Assembly (NCBI RefSeq): GCF_900156335.1
Contig: NZ_FTMZ01000016.1
Coordinates: 48,062 to 112,061, forward strand
DNA from: Sphaerotilus natans
Lineage (GTDB): Bacteria; Pseudomonadota; Gammaproteobacteria; Burkholderiales; Burkholderiaceae_C
Length of the DNA: 64,000 nt
Direction of reading: 5' to 3'
Part shown: positions 18,739-28,673 of the stretch, one piece after another
Position numbering within the stretch: position 1 is the stretch's first letter
How the letters are laid out: every line of letters starts with the position of its first letter
Made by a program: the position numbers and the translations under genes
The notes under the pieces: model-generated
Told to the model about the DNA's origin: nothing
Databases searched by the model: none
What the model saw: only the letters and a program-made list of their open reading frames with translations

Positions 18739-20216
18739 CGGGTCGAGCTCCGGGTGGGATCGAGTTCGGCGGTCGCGCGCGGCGCGTCCGGCGGAAGCAC
18801 GGGCGCGGCATGGCCGCCGCCCAGCGATTGCATCAGCTGCGCCTGCGTGTCGAGCACGCGGGCCTGCAGGTCGACCGCGGCGCGGCGCTGCGCCAGCAGC
18901 TGCTGCTCGGCCGACAGCACGGTCAGGTAGCCGGCCAGGCCGGCGTCGTAGCGGCGCTGCGCGGCGTCGAAGGCCTGCTCGACGCCGGCCAGCGCACGAG
19001 CCTGCTCCTGGCGCTGCGCCTGCACCGCGCGGCCCGAGGCCAGCGCATCGGCCGACTCGCGCACGGCCTCCAGCACCGCGCCGTTGTAGGCGGCCACCGC
19101 CGCGTCGATCTCGGCGGCGCGCACCTGAAGCTGCGCACGCAGCCGCCCGGCGTCGAACAACGGCAGGCGCAGCGCCGGCGCGATGCCGGCCTGGCGGCTG
19201 TCGAGCTGCAGCACGCGGTCCAGCCCGAGCGCGCTCAGGCCGACGAAGGCGCTGATCTGCACATCCGGGTAGAACTGCGCGCGCGCCTCGCGGGCGTTCT
19301 GCGCCGCGGCCTCGACGCGCCAGCGCGCCGCGACGATGTCGGCGCGACGCCCGAGCAGGTCGGTGCTGACGCGCCCGTCCGCCAGCGGCGCCGGCTGCAG
19401 CGCCGCCAGGCGGGGCGCCAGCGCGTCCAGCGCCTCGGGTGGCTGCTGCGTCAGCGCGGCCAGCGCGTGGCGCGCCAGCGTGATCTGCTCGTCGAGCATC
19501 AGGCGCTGCGTGCGCGCATCGGGCACCGCGGCCTCGGCCTGATGCAGCTCGACCTGGGTGTCGAGGCCGCTGCGCACCCGGGCGCGCACCAGCTCGAGCG
19601 TGCGCTCGCGCAGCTGCACCGCCCGGTCGGCGACCTCGCGCTGGCCGAGCAGCCGCGCCAGCGCGACGTACTGGCGCACCACCGCGGTCGCCAGCCCCTG
19701 GCGCGCATGGGCCAGCTCGGCCTCGGCCGCCAGCTCCTGGCCGACGGCGGCCGCCAGCGCGGCGCGGTGCCGGCCGAAGAAGTCCGGCGACCAGCTGCCG
19801 CCGAGCTGGATCGTGCCGGTATCACGTACCGTGCCGGCCACCGGTGCCGGCACCATGCCATTGGCGGTGTAGCGCTGGCGGGCGGCATCGACCGACAGGC
19901 CCGCCTGCGCCTGACCGGCCGCATCGACGCCACGACCGGCGGCCTGCGCCCGCGCCAGCCTCGCCGTGGCCGCCTGCACGCCGGGATGATCGGCCACCGC
20001 ACGCTCGACCAGCGCATCCAGCCGCGCATCGCCAAAGGCCTTCCACCAGCCCTCGGTGGCGCTCAGCTCGGTCGCGCCGGCCTCGGCGACGCTCAGACCG
20101 ATCCGGGCGGGCTCGACCGGCGCCAGCAGCAGGCGCGACGGCCCCGGACTGGCGCAGCCGGCCAGCACCAGCGCGCCGGCCAGCAGCGTCAGGGTCAGGC
20201 TCGTGCGCCGTCTCAT
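18735..20216 (-). CDS. Outer-membrane efflux lipoprotein, NodT/OprM family
   Basis: A 493-residue TolC-like channel. The N-terminus MRRRTSLTLTLLAGALVLAGC has a lipobox with Cys21, as in OprM. Two OEP repeats follow; the phrases GGSWSPDFFGRHRAALAAA, LLGRRADIVAARWRVEAA and RYDAGLAGYLTVLSAEQQLL are family-typical. Trimers would form the outer-membrane exit duct for the EmrAB-type pump. It starts inside the marR stop codon (ATGA) and ends inside the emrA start. Confidence 0.93.
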   Translation of the reverse strand: MRRRTSLTLTLLAGALVLAGCASPGPSRLLLAPVEPARIGLSVAEAGATELSATEGWWKAFGDARLDALVERAVADHPGVQAATARLARAQAAGRGVDAAGQAQAGLSVDAARQRYTANGMVPAPVAGTVRDTGTIQLGGSWSPDFFGRHRAALAAAVGQELAAEAELAHARQGLATAVVRQYVALARLLGQREVADRAVQLRERTLELVRARVRSGLDTQVELHQAEAAVPDARTQRLMLDEQITLARHALAALTQQPPEALDALAPRLAALQPAPLADGRVSTDLLGRRADIVAARWRVEAAAQNAREARAQFYPDVQISAFVGLSALGLDRVLQLDSRQAGIAPALRLPLFDAGRLRAQLQVRAAEIDAAVAAYNGAVLEAVRESADALASGRAVQAQRQEQARALAGVEQAFDAAQRRYDAGLAGYLTVLSAEQQLLAQRRAAVDLQARVLDTQAQLMQSLGGGHAAPVLPPDAPRATAELDPTRSSTR

Positions 20217-20737
20217 GCCGGGTCTCCCCCGGCGCGGGCGCGCATCGCCTCGCCATTGGCCAGCATGCGCTGCAGCAGCGACATCAGCATCTCGAACTCC
20301 TCGGGCCGGAAGCCCGCCAGATGGGCATTGAGCACCTCGACCAGCACCGGCGGCACCTTCTCGGCCACCTCGCGGCCCGCCTCGGTCAGCGCCAGCTGCA
20401 CGACGCGTCGGTCGGTGGTCGAGCGCTCGCGCCGCACCAGGCCCTTGGCCTCGAGCCGGTCGAACATGCGCGTGATCGCGGCCGGATCGACATCGAGATC
20501 GCGCGCCAGCACCGCCGCGGTCACGCTGTCCGGACAGCCCTTGAGCAGCTTGAACAGCGGCATCCACTGCGCATGCGTCAGGTCGTGCTCGGCCAGCCGC
20601 CGGTCGGCCTCCATCAGCACCGAACTCAGCACCCGGCGCATCAGCAGGCCCAGGCTGCGGTCGGGGCTGTAGGTGCTGCAGTCGTAGATCGGCGGCAGCG
20701 CGCCGGCAGGATCGTGCCCGGTCTCATGGTCATTCAT
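20213..20737 (-). CDS. MarR-family repressor of the efflux operon
   Basis: A 174-residue dimeric winged-helix repressor. The recognition region reads TAAVLARDLDVDPAAITRMFDRLEAKGLVRRERSTTDRRVVQLALTEAG when its parts are joined; the wing sequence STTDRRVVQLALT is a MarR hallmark. It is the first gene of a four-gene operon with the outer-membrane channel, adaptor and pump. Drug or phenolic ligands would relieve repression. A double palindrome begins 15 nt upstream of its start codon and is the probable autoregulatory site. The C-terminus is unusually acidic and Met-rich. Confidence 0.92.
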   Translation of the reverse strand: MNDHETGHDPAGALPPIYDCSTYSPDRSLGLLMRRVLSSVLMEADRRLAEHDLTHAQWMPLFKLLKGCPDSVTAAVLARDLDVDPAAITRMFDRLEAKGLVRRERSTTDRRVVQLALTEAGREVAEKVPPVLVEVLNAHLAGFRPEEFEMLMSLLQRMLANGEAMRARAGGDPA

Positions 20738-20751
20738 GGGTCGCGATTTTC

Positions 20752-20780
20752 ATTGACCAATCAATGATTGACCAGTCAAT
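20752..20780. promoter_or_regulatory. Double palindromic MarR operator
   Basis: Two 14-bp palindromes, ATTGACCAATCAAT (20752-20765) and ATTGACCAGTCAAT (20767-20780), are separated by one base, so dyad centres are 15 bp apart. They are just upstream of the marR start and are the only AT-rich DNA there. The site probably covers the efflux operon promoter. Confidence 0.75.
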
Positions 20781-20862
20781 ACACTATGACCCTGATGATC
20801 ACGAGGATTTCTCATGCACCGGGCTCATGCACCCGGCGCATGTCGATCCTCGAATCGATTCG

Positions 20863-20891
20863 TTGGCCGCGGAAGGCGCGCTGCCTAGCAT
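20863..20891 (+). promoter_or_regulatory. Promoter of the first sulfate-binding protein gene
   Basis: TTGGCC (20863-20868) and TAGCAT (20886-20891) are spaced by 17 bp, with a predicted start about 30 nt before the ATG at 20930. An AAAGAGACG ribosome site lies in the leader. Confidence 0.5.
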
Positions 20892-20929
20892 CGACGCTCA
20901 TCACCCCCTGCCCCGAAAGAGACGAACCG

Positions 20930-21958
20930 ATGCGCCGCCGCCCCACTCTGCACGCCCTGTCCCTGGCCCTGACTTTCGCGCTGGGCGCCGGTGGGATGAC
21001 GCTGGCGCCCCAGGCACAGGCCCGCGACTTCACGCTGCTCAACGTCTCCTACGATCCGACGCGCGAGCTCTACCAGGACTTCAACAAGGCCTTCGCGGCG
21101 CACTGGAAGGCCAGGACCGGCGACAACGTGACGGTCAAGGCCTCGCACGGCGGCTCGGGCAAGCAGGCCCGCTCGGTCATCGACGGGCTGGAGGCCGACG
21201 TGGTCACGCTGGCGCTGGCCTACGACATCGACGAGATCTCGGACAAGGCCAAGCTGCTGCCCACTGATTGGCAGAAGCGCCTGCCGCACGCCAGCTCGCC
21301 CTACACCTCGACCATCGTCTTCCTGGTGCGCAAGGGCAATCCGAAGGGCGTGAAGGACTGGGCCGACCTGGCCCGGCCGGGCGTCTCGGTCATCACGCCC
21401 AACCCGAAGACCTCGGGCGGCGCGCGCTGGAACTACCTGGCCGCCTGGGGCTGGGCGAAGAAGACCTACGGCTCCGACGCGAAGGCGCTGGAGTTTGTGC
21501 AAAAGCTCTTCGCCAACGTGCCGGTGCTCGACACCGGCGCGCGCGCCTCCACCGTCACCTTCGTCGAGCGCGGCATCGGCGACGTGCTGCTGGCCTGGGA
21601 GAACGAGGCGCTGCTGGCGCTGAAGGAGCTGGGCCCGGGCAAGTTCGAGATCGTGGCCCCCGCGCAGTCCATCCTGGCCGAGCCGCCGGTGGCGGTGGTC
21701 GACAAGGTGGTCGACAAACGGGGCACGCGCGCGGTCGCGCAGGGCTATCTGGAGTACCTCTACTCGGCCGAAGGCCAGGATCTGGCCGGCCAGAACCACT
21801 ACCGCCCGATCGACCCGAAGGCCGCGTCCAAGTACGCCGCGCAGTTCCCGAAGATCGAGCTGTTCCGCCTCGACGACGTGTTCGGCAGCTGGCGCGAGGC
21901 CCAGAAGACGCACTTCAGCGACGGCGGCACCTTCGACCGCGTCGTCACCCGGCGATGA
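20930..21958 (+). CDS. sbp: Sulfate/thiosulfate ABC transporter substrate-binding protein (copy 1)
   Basis: A 342-residue periplasmic binding protein with a Sec signal peptide of about 31 residues ending APQAQA. The mature part starts [21 protein letters not shown], the typical Sbp opening. [25 protein letters not shown] is the anion-binding signature, read in parts, and [19 protein letters not shown] follows. Length equals E. coli Sbp plus a few residues. The ATG at 20930 was chosen because it gives the signal peptide; an upstream open extension is not conserved. It is followed after 113 nt by a paralog with its own promoter. Confidence 0.94.
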   Translation: MRRRPTLHALSLALTFALGAGGMTLAPQAQARDFTLLNVSYDPTRELYQDFNKAFAAHWKARTGDNVTVKASHGGSGKQARSVIDGLEADVVTLALAYDIDEISDKAKLLPTDWQKRLPHASSPYTSTIVFLVRKGNPKGVKDWADLARPGVSVITPNPKTSGGARWNYLAAWGWAKKTYGSDAKALEFVQKLFANVPVLDTGARASTVTFVERGIGDVLLAWENEALLALKELGPGKFEIVAPAQSILAEPPVAVVDKVVDKRGTRAVAQGYLEYLYSAEGQDLAGQNHYRPIDPKAASKYAAQFPKIELFRLDDVFGSWREAQKTHFSDGGTFDRVVTRR

Positions 21959-21985
21959 AGGCCGCAGACGGCCTCGATATGCGAT

Positions 21986-22043
21986 CAACGCATAAGCAAC
22001 CAACAAAAAATGCGTTGTACGCAGAACGCGCCGGTTCTACGAT
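21986..22043 (+). promoter_or_regulatory. Second sulfate promoter with candidate CysB site
   Basis: TTGTAC (22015-22020) and TACGAT (22038-22043) are 17 bp apart. An 8-bp perfect inverted repeat CAACGCAT / ATGCGTTG (21986-21993, 22010-22017) straddles the position just upstream of and overlapping the -35, where LysR-type activators bind. The word GCGATCAAC at 21981-21989 recurs upstream of cysB at 26916-26924. Confidence 0.6.
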
Positions 22044-22071
22044 CCGCAGCCTCCCCGCCCATGAGCCCGAC

Positions 22072-23097
22072 ATGAACCACACGACCCGTCGCCACCTTCT
22101 GCGCCACGCCGCCGCCGCCCTGACCGCCGTCGCCGGCCTGATGCCGGCCGGTGCCGCGCTGGCCGCGCCGCCGCTGCTCAACGTCAGCTACGACGTCTCG
22201 CGCGAGTTCTACAAGGACTACAACAAGGCCTTCGCCGCGCACTGGAAGAAGACCACCGGCGAGGACATCGTGCTGAACCAGTCGCATGGCGGCTCGAGCA
22301 AGCAGGCGCGCGGCGTCATCGAGGGTCTGGAGGCCGATGTCATCACGATGAACCAGGCGCTCGACATCGACGTGGTCGCCGACAAGGGCCTGATCGCCGC
22401 CGACTGGGCCCGGCGTCTGCCCAACAATGCCGCGCCGACCAGCTCGCTCACCATCTTCCTGGTGCGCAAGGGCAATCCGAAGGGCGTGAAGGACTGGGCC
22501 GATCTGGCCCGCCCGGGCACCTCGGTCATCATCCCGAACCCGAAGGTCACCGGCAACGGCCGCTACGGCTACCTGGCCGCCTGGGGCTCGGTGATCAAGG
22601 CCGGCGGCACGCCGGCGCAGGCGCGCGATCTCACGCAGAAGATCTTCGCCAACGTGCCGGTCTTCGACGGCGGCGGCCGCGCCGCCACCACGACGTTCGC
22701 GCAGCGCAACATGGGCGACGTGCTGGTGACCTTCGAGAGCGAGGTGCAGTCCATCGTCGAGGAGTTCGGCAAGAACTTCGACATGGTCTATCCGAAGAGC
22801 ACCGTGCTGGCCGAGAACCCGGTCGCGGTGGTCGACAAGGTGGTCGACCGCAAAGGCAGCCGCAAGCAGGCCGAGGCCTACCTGAAATACCTCTGGAGCG
22901 AGGACGCCCAGGAGATCGCCGCCAAGCACAACCTGCGCGTGCGCGACCCGAAGGTGACCGCGAAGTACGCCAAGGATTTCCCGACCGTGCCGACCTTCAC
23001 CGTCGACGAGATCTTCGGCAGCTGGAAGAAGGCGCAGGCCGAGCATTTCAACGACGGCGGCGTCTACGACCAGATCCTCGGCGCCGGCCGCAAGTAA
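22072..23097 (+). CDS. Sulfate ABC transporter substrate-binding protein (copy 2)
   Basis: A 341-residue paralog of the preceding gene and clearly a duplication product ([47 protein letters not shown] shared). The signal peptide differs: TTRRHLLRHAAAALTAVAG resembles a Tat signal, whereas copy 1 has a Sec signal. The binding signature is QSHGGSSKQARGVIEGLEADVITM when read in parts. It has its own promoter and precedes cysT by 21 nt, so it is the copy most directly coupled to the transporter. Confidence 0.93.
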   Translation: MNHTTRRHLLRHAAAALTAVAGLMPAGAALAAPPLLNVSYDVSREFYKDYNKAFAAHWKKTTGEDIVLNQSHGGSSKQARGVIEGLEADVITMNQALDIDVVADKGLIAADWARRLPNNAAPTSSLTIFLVRKGNPKGVKDWADLARPGTSVIIPNPKVTGNGRYGYLAAWGSVIKAGGTPAQARDLTQKIFANVPVFDGGGRAATTTFAQRNMGDVLVTFESEVQSIVEEFGKNFDMVYPKSTVLAENPVAVVDKVVDRKGSRKQAEAYLKYLWSEDAQEIAAKHNLRVRDPKVTAKYAKDFPTVPTFTVDEIFGSWKKAQAEHFNDGGVYDQILGAGRK

Positions 23098-23118
23098 GCC
23101 TCACCGCCCCTCCCCGCC

Positions 23119-23952
23119 ATGCTGTTCTCCCGCGCGCTGCTGCGCCGTCACAGCGTGCTGCCCGGCTTCGATCTCGCGCTGGGCTTCACGCTGCTCTATC
23201 TGAGCCTGATCGTCCTGATCCCGCTGGCGGCCGCCTTCCTGAAGGCCGCCTCGATGACCTGGCCGGCCTTCTGGGACGCAGTCTCCTCGCCCCGGGTGGT
23301 CGCGTCCTACCGGCTGACCTTCGGCGCCTCGCTGGCGGCGGCGGCCATCAACGCGGTCTTCGGGCTGATCATCGCCTGGGTGCTGGTGCGCTACGACTTC
23401 CCGTTCAAGCGCCTGGTCGACGCGCTGGTGGACCTGCCCTTCGCGCTGCCGACCGCGGTGGCCGGCATCACGCTGACCGCGCTCTACGCCGAGAACGGCC
23501 TGATCGGCCAGTGGCTGCCGTTCAAGGTCAGCTTCACGCCGATCGGCGTCTTCGTCGCGCTGCTGTTCATCGGCCTGCCCTTCGTGGTGCGCACGCTGCA
23601 GCCGGTGCTCGAAGACCTGTCGAAGGAATACGAGGAGGCCGCCGCGACGCTGGGCGCCGACCGCTGGCAGACCTTCCGGCTGGTGATCCTGCCGATCCTG
23701 CTGCCAGCGCTGACCACCGGCTTTGCGCTGGCCTTCGCCCGCGCGCTGGGCGAGTACGGCTCGGTGATCTTCATCGCCGGCAACCTGCCGATGGTCAGCG
23801 AGATCACGCCGCTGATGATCATCAGCAAGCTCGAGCAGTACGACGTGCCCGGCGCCACCGCGATCGCGGTCGTGATGCTGCTGATGAGCTTCGTGATGCT
23901 GCTGGTCATCAACCTGCTGCAGGCCTGGACGCGCAAGCGCCAGGGCCAGTGA
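23119..23952 (+). CDS. cysT: Sulfate ABC transporter permease CysT
   Basis: A 277-residue inner-membrane permease with six helices. The EAA loop that docks on the ATPase reads EEAAATLGADRWQTFRLVILP near residues 175-195. LPFALPTAVAGITLTALYAENG and FARALGEYGSVIFIAGNLP are CysT hallmarks. It pairs with CysW to form the membrane channel. It is 21 nt downstream of the binding protein and 12 nt before cysW. Confidence 0.95.
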   Translation: MLFSRALLRRHSVLPGFDLALGFTLLYLSLIVLIPLAAAFLKAASMTWPAFWDAVSSPRVVASYRLTFGASLAAAAINAVFGLIIAWVLVRYDFPFKRLVDALVDLPFALPTAVAGITLTALYAENGLIGQWLPFKVSFTPIGVFVALLFIGLPFVVRTLQPVLEDLSKEYEEAAATLGADRWQTFRLVILPILLPALTTGFALAFARALGEYGSVIFIAGNLPMVSEITPLMIISKLEQYDVPGATAIAVVMLLMSFVMLLVINLLQAWTRKRQGQ

Positions 23953-23964
23953 AACGAGAACCTC

Positions 23965-24846
23965 ATGAGCGGACCCCTGATGTCTTCCCGCGCCGAAGGG
24001 CGCAATGCCACCGCCGAGCCGGCCTGGGTGCGGCGCACGCTGATCGCGGTGGCGCTGCTGTTCCTGGCGCTGTTCCTGTTCGTGCCGCTGGCCACCGTCT
24101 TCTTCGAGGCCCTGAAGAAGGGCTGGGAGGTCTACCTGGCGGCGCTGGTTGAGGACGACGCACGCTCGGCCATCTGGCTGACCCTGATCGCCGCGGCCAT
24201 CTCGGTGCCGCTGAACCTGGTCTTCGGCGTGGCCGCGGCCTGGTGCATCGCCAAGTTCGAGTTCCGCGGCAAAAGCCTGCTGCTGACGCTGATCGACCTG
24301 CCCTTCTCGGTCAGCCCGGTCATCGCCGGCCTGATCTTCGTGCTGGTGTTCGGCCTGCAGGGCTGGTTCGGCGAAGCCTTGCGCGACCATGACCTGAAGG
24401 TGATCTTCGCGGTGCCGGGCATCGTGCTGGCGACCGTCTTCATCACCTTCCCCTTCGTCGCGCGCGAGCTGATCCCGCTGATGCAGGCGCAGGGCCGCGA
24501 GCAGGAGGAGGCCGCCGTGGTGCTGGGCGCCAGCGGCTGGCAGGTGTTCCGCCGCGTGACGCTGCCCAACATCAAGTGGGCGCTGCTCTACGGCGTGATC
24601 CTGTGCAATGCCCGCGCGATGGGCGAGTTCGGCGCCGTCTCGGTGGTGTCAGGCCACATCCGCGGCCAGACCAACACGATGCCGCTGCACATCGAGATCC
24701 TCTACAACGAATACCAGTTCGCGGCGGCCTTTGCGGTGTCGTCGCTGCTGGCCGGACTGGCGCTGGTCACGCTCGGACTGAAATACCTGGTCGAACGGCG
24801 GGTGAAGGCGCAGCTGAGCAGCGCCCGCCAGGACGACACGCACTGA
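23965..24846 (+). CDS. cysW: Sulfate ABC transporter permease CysW
   Basis: A 293-residue permease with six helices, the partner of CysT. The EAA motif is [21 protein letters not shown], and [21 protein letters not shown] matches the CysW C-terminal half. [19 protein letters not shown] is the conserved helix preceding the core. A second ATG at 23980 would also fit. It precedes cysA by 19 nt. Confidence 0.95.
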   Translation: MSGPLMSSRAEGRNATAEPAWVRRTLIAVALLFLALFLFVPLATVFFEALKKGWEVYLAALVEDDARSAIWLTLIAAAISVPLNLVFGVAAAWCIAKFEFRGKSLLLTLIDLPFSVSPVIAGLIFVLVFGLQGWFGEALRDHDLKVIFAVPGIVLATVFITFPFVARELIPLMQAQGREQEEAAVVLGASGWQVFRRVTLPNIKWALLYGVILCNARAMGEFGAVSVVSGHIRGQTNTMPLHIEILYNEYQFAAAFAVSSLLAGLALVTLGLKYLVERRVKAQLSSARQDDTH

Positions 24847-24865
24847 ACCGCCACCGCGAGACGCC

Positions 24866-25908
<1,043 letters not shown>

Positions 25909-25915
<7 letters not shown>

Positions 25916-25925
25916 GGATCAGATC
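25909..25925. terminator. Hairpin formed by both stop codons of cysA and cysB
   Basis: GATCTGA-GGA-TCAGATC is a perfect 7-bp stem whose left arm ends with the cysA TGA and whose right arm begins with the cysB stop. There is no U-tract. It would be symmetric on both transcripts. Confidence 0.5.
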
Positions 25926-26887
25926 TCGAACCCGCCGTCGTCACCGCCGGCGGCGGCCTCGCGCATCGCCCGCTCGACCAGCGCCGGCGTCAGCGGCGAG
26001 GCAAAGCAGCGGATGAACTCGTAGGCGTAGCGGCGCAGGTAGCTGCCGCGGCGCAGCGCCAGCCGGGTCATGCTGGCGGCAAAGAGGTGGCGCGTGTCGA
26101 TCGCACGCAGGCCCAGGTCGCGGCTCTCGTCATAGGCGATCGAGGCGACGAGGCCGACGCCCATGCCCAGCTCGACATAGGTCTTGATGACATCGGCGTC
26201 CATCGCCGCCAGCACGACGTCGGGCTTCAGGCCGTGGCGCGCGAAGGCCTGGTCGATGTGCGAGCGGCCGGTGTAGCCGCCCTCGTAGGTGATCAGCGGA
26301 AAATCGGCCAGCCGGCGCAGCGTGAGCGTGCGGCCCTGCTCGGCTTCCCGCGCCAGCACATGATCCGGCGGCACCACCACCACATGAGTCCATCGGTAGC
26401 ACGGCAGCGCCACCAGGCCGGCGGTCTCGGCCAGCACCTCGGTGGCGATGCCGATGTCGGCCTCGCCCGAGAGCAGCATCTGCGCGACCTGCTGCGGCGA
26501 GCCCTGGTGCATCTGCAGCACCACCTGCGGATGCGTGGCGCGGAAGTCGCGCACCGCCGGCGGCAGCGCGTAGCGCGCCTGCGAGTGGGTCGCAGCGATG
26601 ACCAGCGTGCCGCGGTCCTGCGCGGCGAAGTCCTCGCCGGCGCGGCGCAGGTTGTCGGCATCGCTCAGCAGCCGCTCGACGATCGGCAGCACCACCTCGC
26701 CCGGCGCGGTCAGGCCGGTCAGGCGCTTGCCCGCGCGCACGAAGATCTCCACGCCCAGCTCGGTCTCGAGCTCGCGGATCTGGCGGCTGACACCGGGCTG
26801 CGAGGTGTGCAGCGCCTGGGCCACCTCGGTCAGATTGAAGCCGCGACGCACGGTCTCGCGGACGGAACGCAATTGCTGGAAGTTCAC
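25919..26887 (-). CDS. cysB: LysR-family sulfur regulator, CysB/Cbl type
   Basis: A 322-residue regulator. It begins VNFQQLRSVRETVRRGFNLTEVAQALHTSQPGVSRQI, read in parts; this is the invariant CysB/Cbl N-terminus and fixes the GTG at 26887 as start, replacing a longer open frame. The helix-turn-helix spans about 18-40. The sensor domain has ATHSQARYALP, the site where CysB binds N-acetylserine or sulfate, and YEGGYTGRSHIDQAF. It should activate the adjacent sulfate uptake genes. A TTGATC/AACAAT promoter with 17-bp spacing lies so close that the mRNA would be nearly leaderless. Confidence 0.93.
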   Translation of the reverse strand: MNFQQLRSVRETVRRGFNLTEVAQALHTSQPGVSRQIRELETELGVEIFVRAGKRLTGLTAPGEVVLPIVERLLSDADNLRRAGEDFAAQDRGTLVIAATHSQARYALPPAVRDFRATHPQVVLQMHQGSPQQVAQMLLSGEADIGIATEVLAETAGLVALPCYRWTHVVVVPPDHVLAREAEQGRTLTLRRLADFPLITYEGGYTGRSHIDQAFARHGLKPDVVLAAMDADVIKTYVELGMGVGLVASIAYDESRDLGLRAIDTRHLFAASMTRLALRRGSYLRRYAYEFIRCFASPLTPALVERAMREAAAGGDDGGFEI

Positions 26888-26894
26888 CGCGGCG

Positions 26895-26923
26895 ATTGTT
26901 GGCCGGCCCGCTTGTGCGATCAA
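26895..26923 (-). promoter_or_regulatory. Promoter of cysB, overlapping possible autoregulatory site
   Basis: On the minus strand a TTGATC -35 (26918-26923) and an AACAAT -10 (26895-26900) are 17 bp apart, and the -10 ends 7 nt before the GTG start. An inverted repeat CCAA..TTGG (26924-26938) and the word GCGATCAAC lie at the -35 edge, compatible with autoregulation. Confidence 0.6.
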
Positions 26924-26996
26924 CCAACGATTGCTTGGATCGTCATGCGCAAAACGAATAAGAGGCCACGGCGGACCGCTCTGGCACACTGCCGCC

Positions 26997-27401
26997 ATGA
27001 CGTCCGCCGAACCGACCGCCGCCACGATCTCCGTCGTCTGCCTGTGCGCCGGCTGGTGCACCACCTGCCAGGCCTACGGCGCGACCTTCGCGCAGCTGGC
27101 GCGCGACTGGCCGCAGGCGCGCTTCGCCTGGATCGACATCGAGGAGCACAGCGACGCGCTGGGCGACGCGGCGCTCGACATCGCGAACTTCCCCACCGTG
27201 ATGGTGCTGCGCGGCGCGCGGCCACTGTTCTTCGGCACGATCCTGCCGCATGCGGGCACGCTGGCGCGACTGGTGCAGTCGGCGCTGGAGGGGGGCGCCA
27301 CGCAGGCGGTGGACGCCGGCGGCCAGGCGCTGGCCGCGCCGGTGGCGGCGCTGCTGGCTCAGGGCGTCGGCGGCGTCGAGGGCACCGGGGCCGCGGCGTA
27401 G
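26997..27401 (+). CDS. Thioredoxin-family protein
   Basis: A 134-residue cytosolic protein with a thioredoxin fold. The active site is CAGWCTTCQAY (CTTC instead of CGPC), the central strand is FAWIDIEEH, and the cis-Pro loop is NFPTVMVLRGAR. The fold ends near residue 105 and is followed by an Ala-rich tail. No signal peptide is present. An open frame continues upstream to 26598 but only as a shadow of cysB. The last 43 nt overlap the convergent phosphatase gene. The redox partner is unknown. Confidence 0.82.
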   Translation: MTSAEPTAATISVVCLCAGWCTTCQAYGATFAQLARDWPQARFAWIDIEEHSDALGDAALDIANFPTVMVLRGARPLFFGTILPHAGTLARLVQSALEGGATQAVDAGGQALAAPVAALLAQGVGGVEGTGAAA

Positions 27402-28063
27402 CGCACGCTCAGCGACACCGTCGAGGGCTGGGCCGGCAGGCCGGCCAGATGATCGGTCTCGCCCCAGGCGTCGATCGACAGCACGCCGGCCTGCCAGCGC
27501 AGCCGGTTCAGGCCGGCATTCGGGATCGCGCAGGCCCGCGCGCTCGACAGCGGCTGGCCGCTGACGCGGCGCCAGAGCATGTCGAGCACGCCGCCGTGCG
27601 TCACCACCAGCACCCGCGCGCCGGCATGGCGCGCCGCCAGCGCATCGAGCGCACCGTTCACCCGCGCCGAGAAGGCGCGCACGCTCTCGCCGCCGGGCAG
27701 CGCGAAGTCGGCGTCCTGGCGCAGCCACTGCTGCCACAGCGCGGGATGGCGCGCGATCACCTCCTCGGCCGTCAGCCCCTCGAACAGGCCGAAGCCCTGC
27801 TCGCGCCAGACCGGATCGACCTCGGGCCGGGCCGCGCGCCGGGCCAGCAGCGGCGCGGCGGTCTGGCGCACCCGCAGCAGGTCGCTGCTGACGACCTGGT
27901 CGAACGGCTCATCGGCGAGGCGCTCGGCCAGCCGCTCGGCCTGCAGCAGACCGGTCGCATTGAGCGGCACATCGAGCTGGCCCTGGAAGCGGTGGACCCG
28001 GTTCGAATCGGTCTCGCCGTGGCGGACCAGCGTGAGAAGCGTCGGCGGCGTGCGATGAATCAT
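27359..28063 (-). CDS. Histidine phosphatase family protein (phosphoglycerate-mutase-like)
   Basis: A 234-residue enzyme with the RHGETDSN motif (R14, H15, the phospho-His, and E17) and the second catalytic His in [27 protein letters not shown] and [12 protein letters not shown] match the alpha-ribazole/phosphoglycerate phosphatase branch. The C-terminal 50 residues are variable and Pro/Ala-rich. The 3' end overlaps the thioredoxin-like gene antisense. The start has a CATACT -10 8 nt upstream and no Shine-Dalgarno, another leaderless candidate. Confidence 0.87.
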   Translation of the reverse strand: MIHRTPPTLLTLVRHGETDSNRVHRFQGQLDVPLNATGLLQAERLAERLADEPFDQVVSSDLLRVRQTAAPLLARRAARPEVDPVWREQGFGLFEGLTAEEVIARHPALWQQWLRQDADFALPGGESVRAFSARVNGALDALAARHAGARVLVVTHGGVLDMLWRRVSGQPLSSARACAIPNAGLNRLRWQAGVLSIDAWGETDHLAGLPAQPSTVSLSVRYAAAPVPSTPPTP

Positions 28064-28071
28064 GGTCGGCC

Positions 28072-28077
28072 AGTATG
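28072..28077 (-). promoter_or_regulatory. -10 element of the histidine phosphatase gene
   Basis: CATACT on the minus strand lies 8 nt before the ATG at 28063, with no ribosome binding site between them. Confidence 0.4.
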
Positions 28078-28113
28078 CGGGCTGGCCACACCGGGACGAC
28101 AGGCCCGACGCTG

Positions 28114-28119
28114 CATAAT
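28114..28119 (+). promoter_or_regulatory. Possible -10 of secB-gpsA
   Basis: CATAAT lies about 100 nt before the secB start. No convincing -35 is seen. The leader holds a weak GCCGG / CCGGC stem. Confidence 0.3.
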
Positions 28120-28221
28120 CTGCCGGCCCTGCGACCGGCGTGCACTATCGCCGTCCGGCCGTGGCCAGGCAGACTCGATCCCATCCGATTCCCTTCCTTC
28201 CATCACCACCGAGACCCGATC

Positions 28222-28671
28222 ATGGCCGACATTCAAGACGCGCAACCCGTTTTCCAGATCCAGCGCGTGTACCTGAAGGACCTGTCGCTGGAGCAGCCGA
28301 ACTCGCCGCAGATCCTCGTCGAGCAGGGCCAGCCGTCCGTCGACATCAACCTGGCCGTCGAGGTGCAGCCGGTGGTCGAGGGCATCTACGAAGTCGCGGT
28401 GACCGCCACCGTGACCACCAAGCTCGGCGACCGCACCCTGTTCCTGTGTGAGGCCAAGGAAGCCGGCATCTTCGAGATCCGCAACATCGAGGAAGACCAG
28501 ATGTCGCCGATCCTGGGCATCGCCTGCCCGGGCATCGTCTACCCCTACCTGCGCGCCGTCGTGGCCGACACCGTCACCCGCGCCGGCTTCCCGCCGGTGC
28601 ATCTGGCTGAAGTCAACTTCCAGGCGATGTACGAAGCCCAGCAACAGGGCAACGGCGCGCTGAACGCCTGA
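28222..28671 (+). CDS. secB: Protein-export chaperone SecB
   Basis: A 149-residue tetrameric cytosolic chaperone that holds preproteins unfolded and hands them to SecA. The core reads [19 protein letters not shown], and [38 protein letters not shown], read in parts, is the invariant SecB C-terminal half. ATG 28222 gives the normal length; a longer open extension upstream is not conserved. It is followed after 2 nt by gpsA, an order found in many proteobacteria. Confidence 0.97.
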   Translation: MADIQDAQPVFQIQRVYLKDLSLEQPNSPQILVEQGQPSVDINLAVEVQPVVEGIYEVAVTATVTTKLGDRTLFLCEAKEAGIFEIRNIEEDQMSPILGIACPGIVYPYLRAVVADTVTRAGFPPVHLAEVNFQAMYEAQQQGNGALNA

Positions 28672-28673
28672 CG

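Noticed and set aside
15866..18811. A 981-codon frame that might fuse emrA and emrB.
   Set aside because: The part upstream of 17443 has no adaptor-like sequence; the true emrA is in another frame at 17440-18738.
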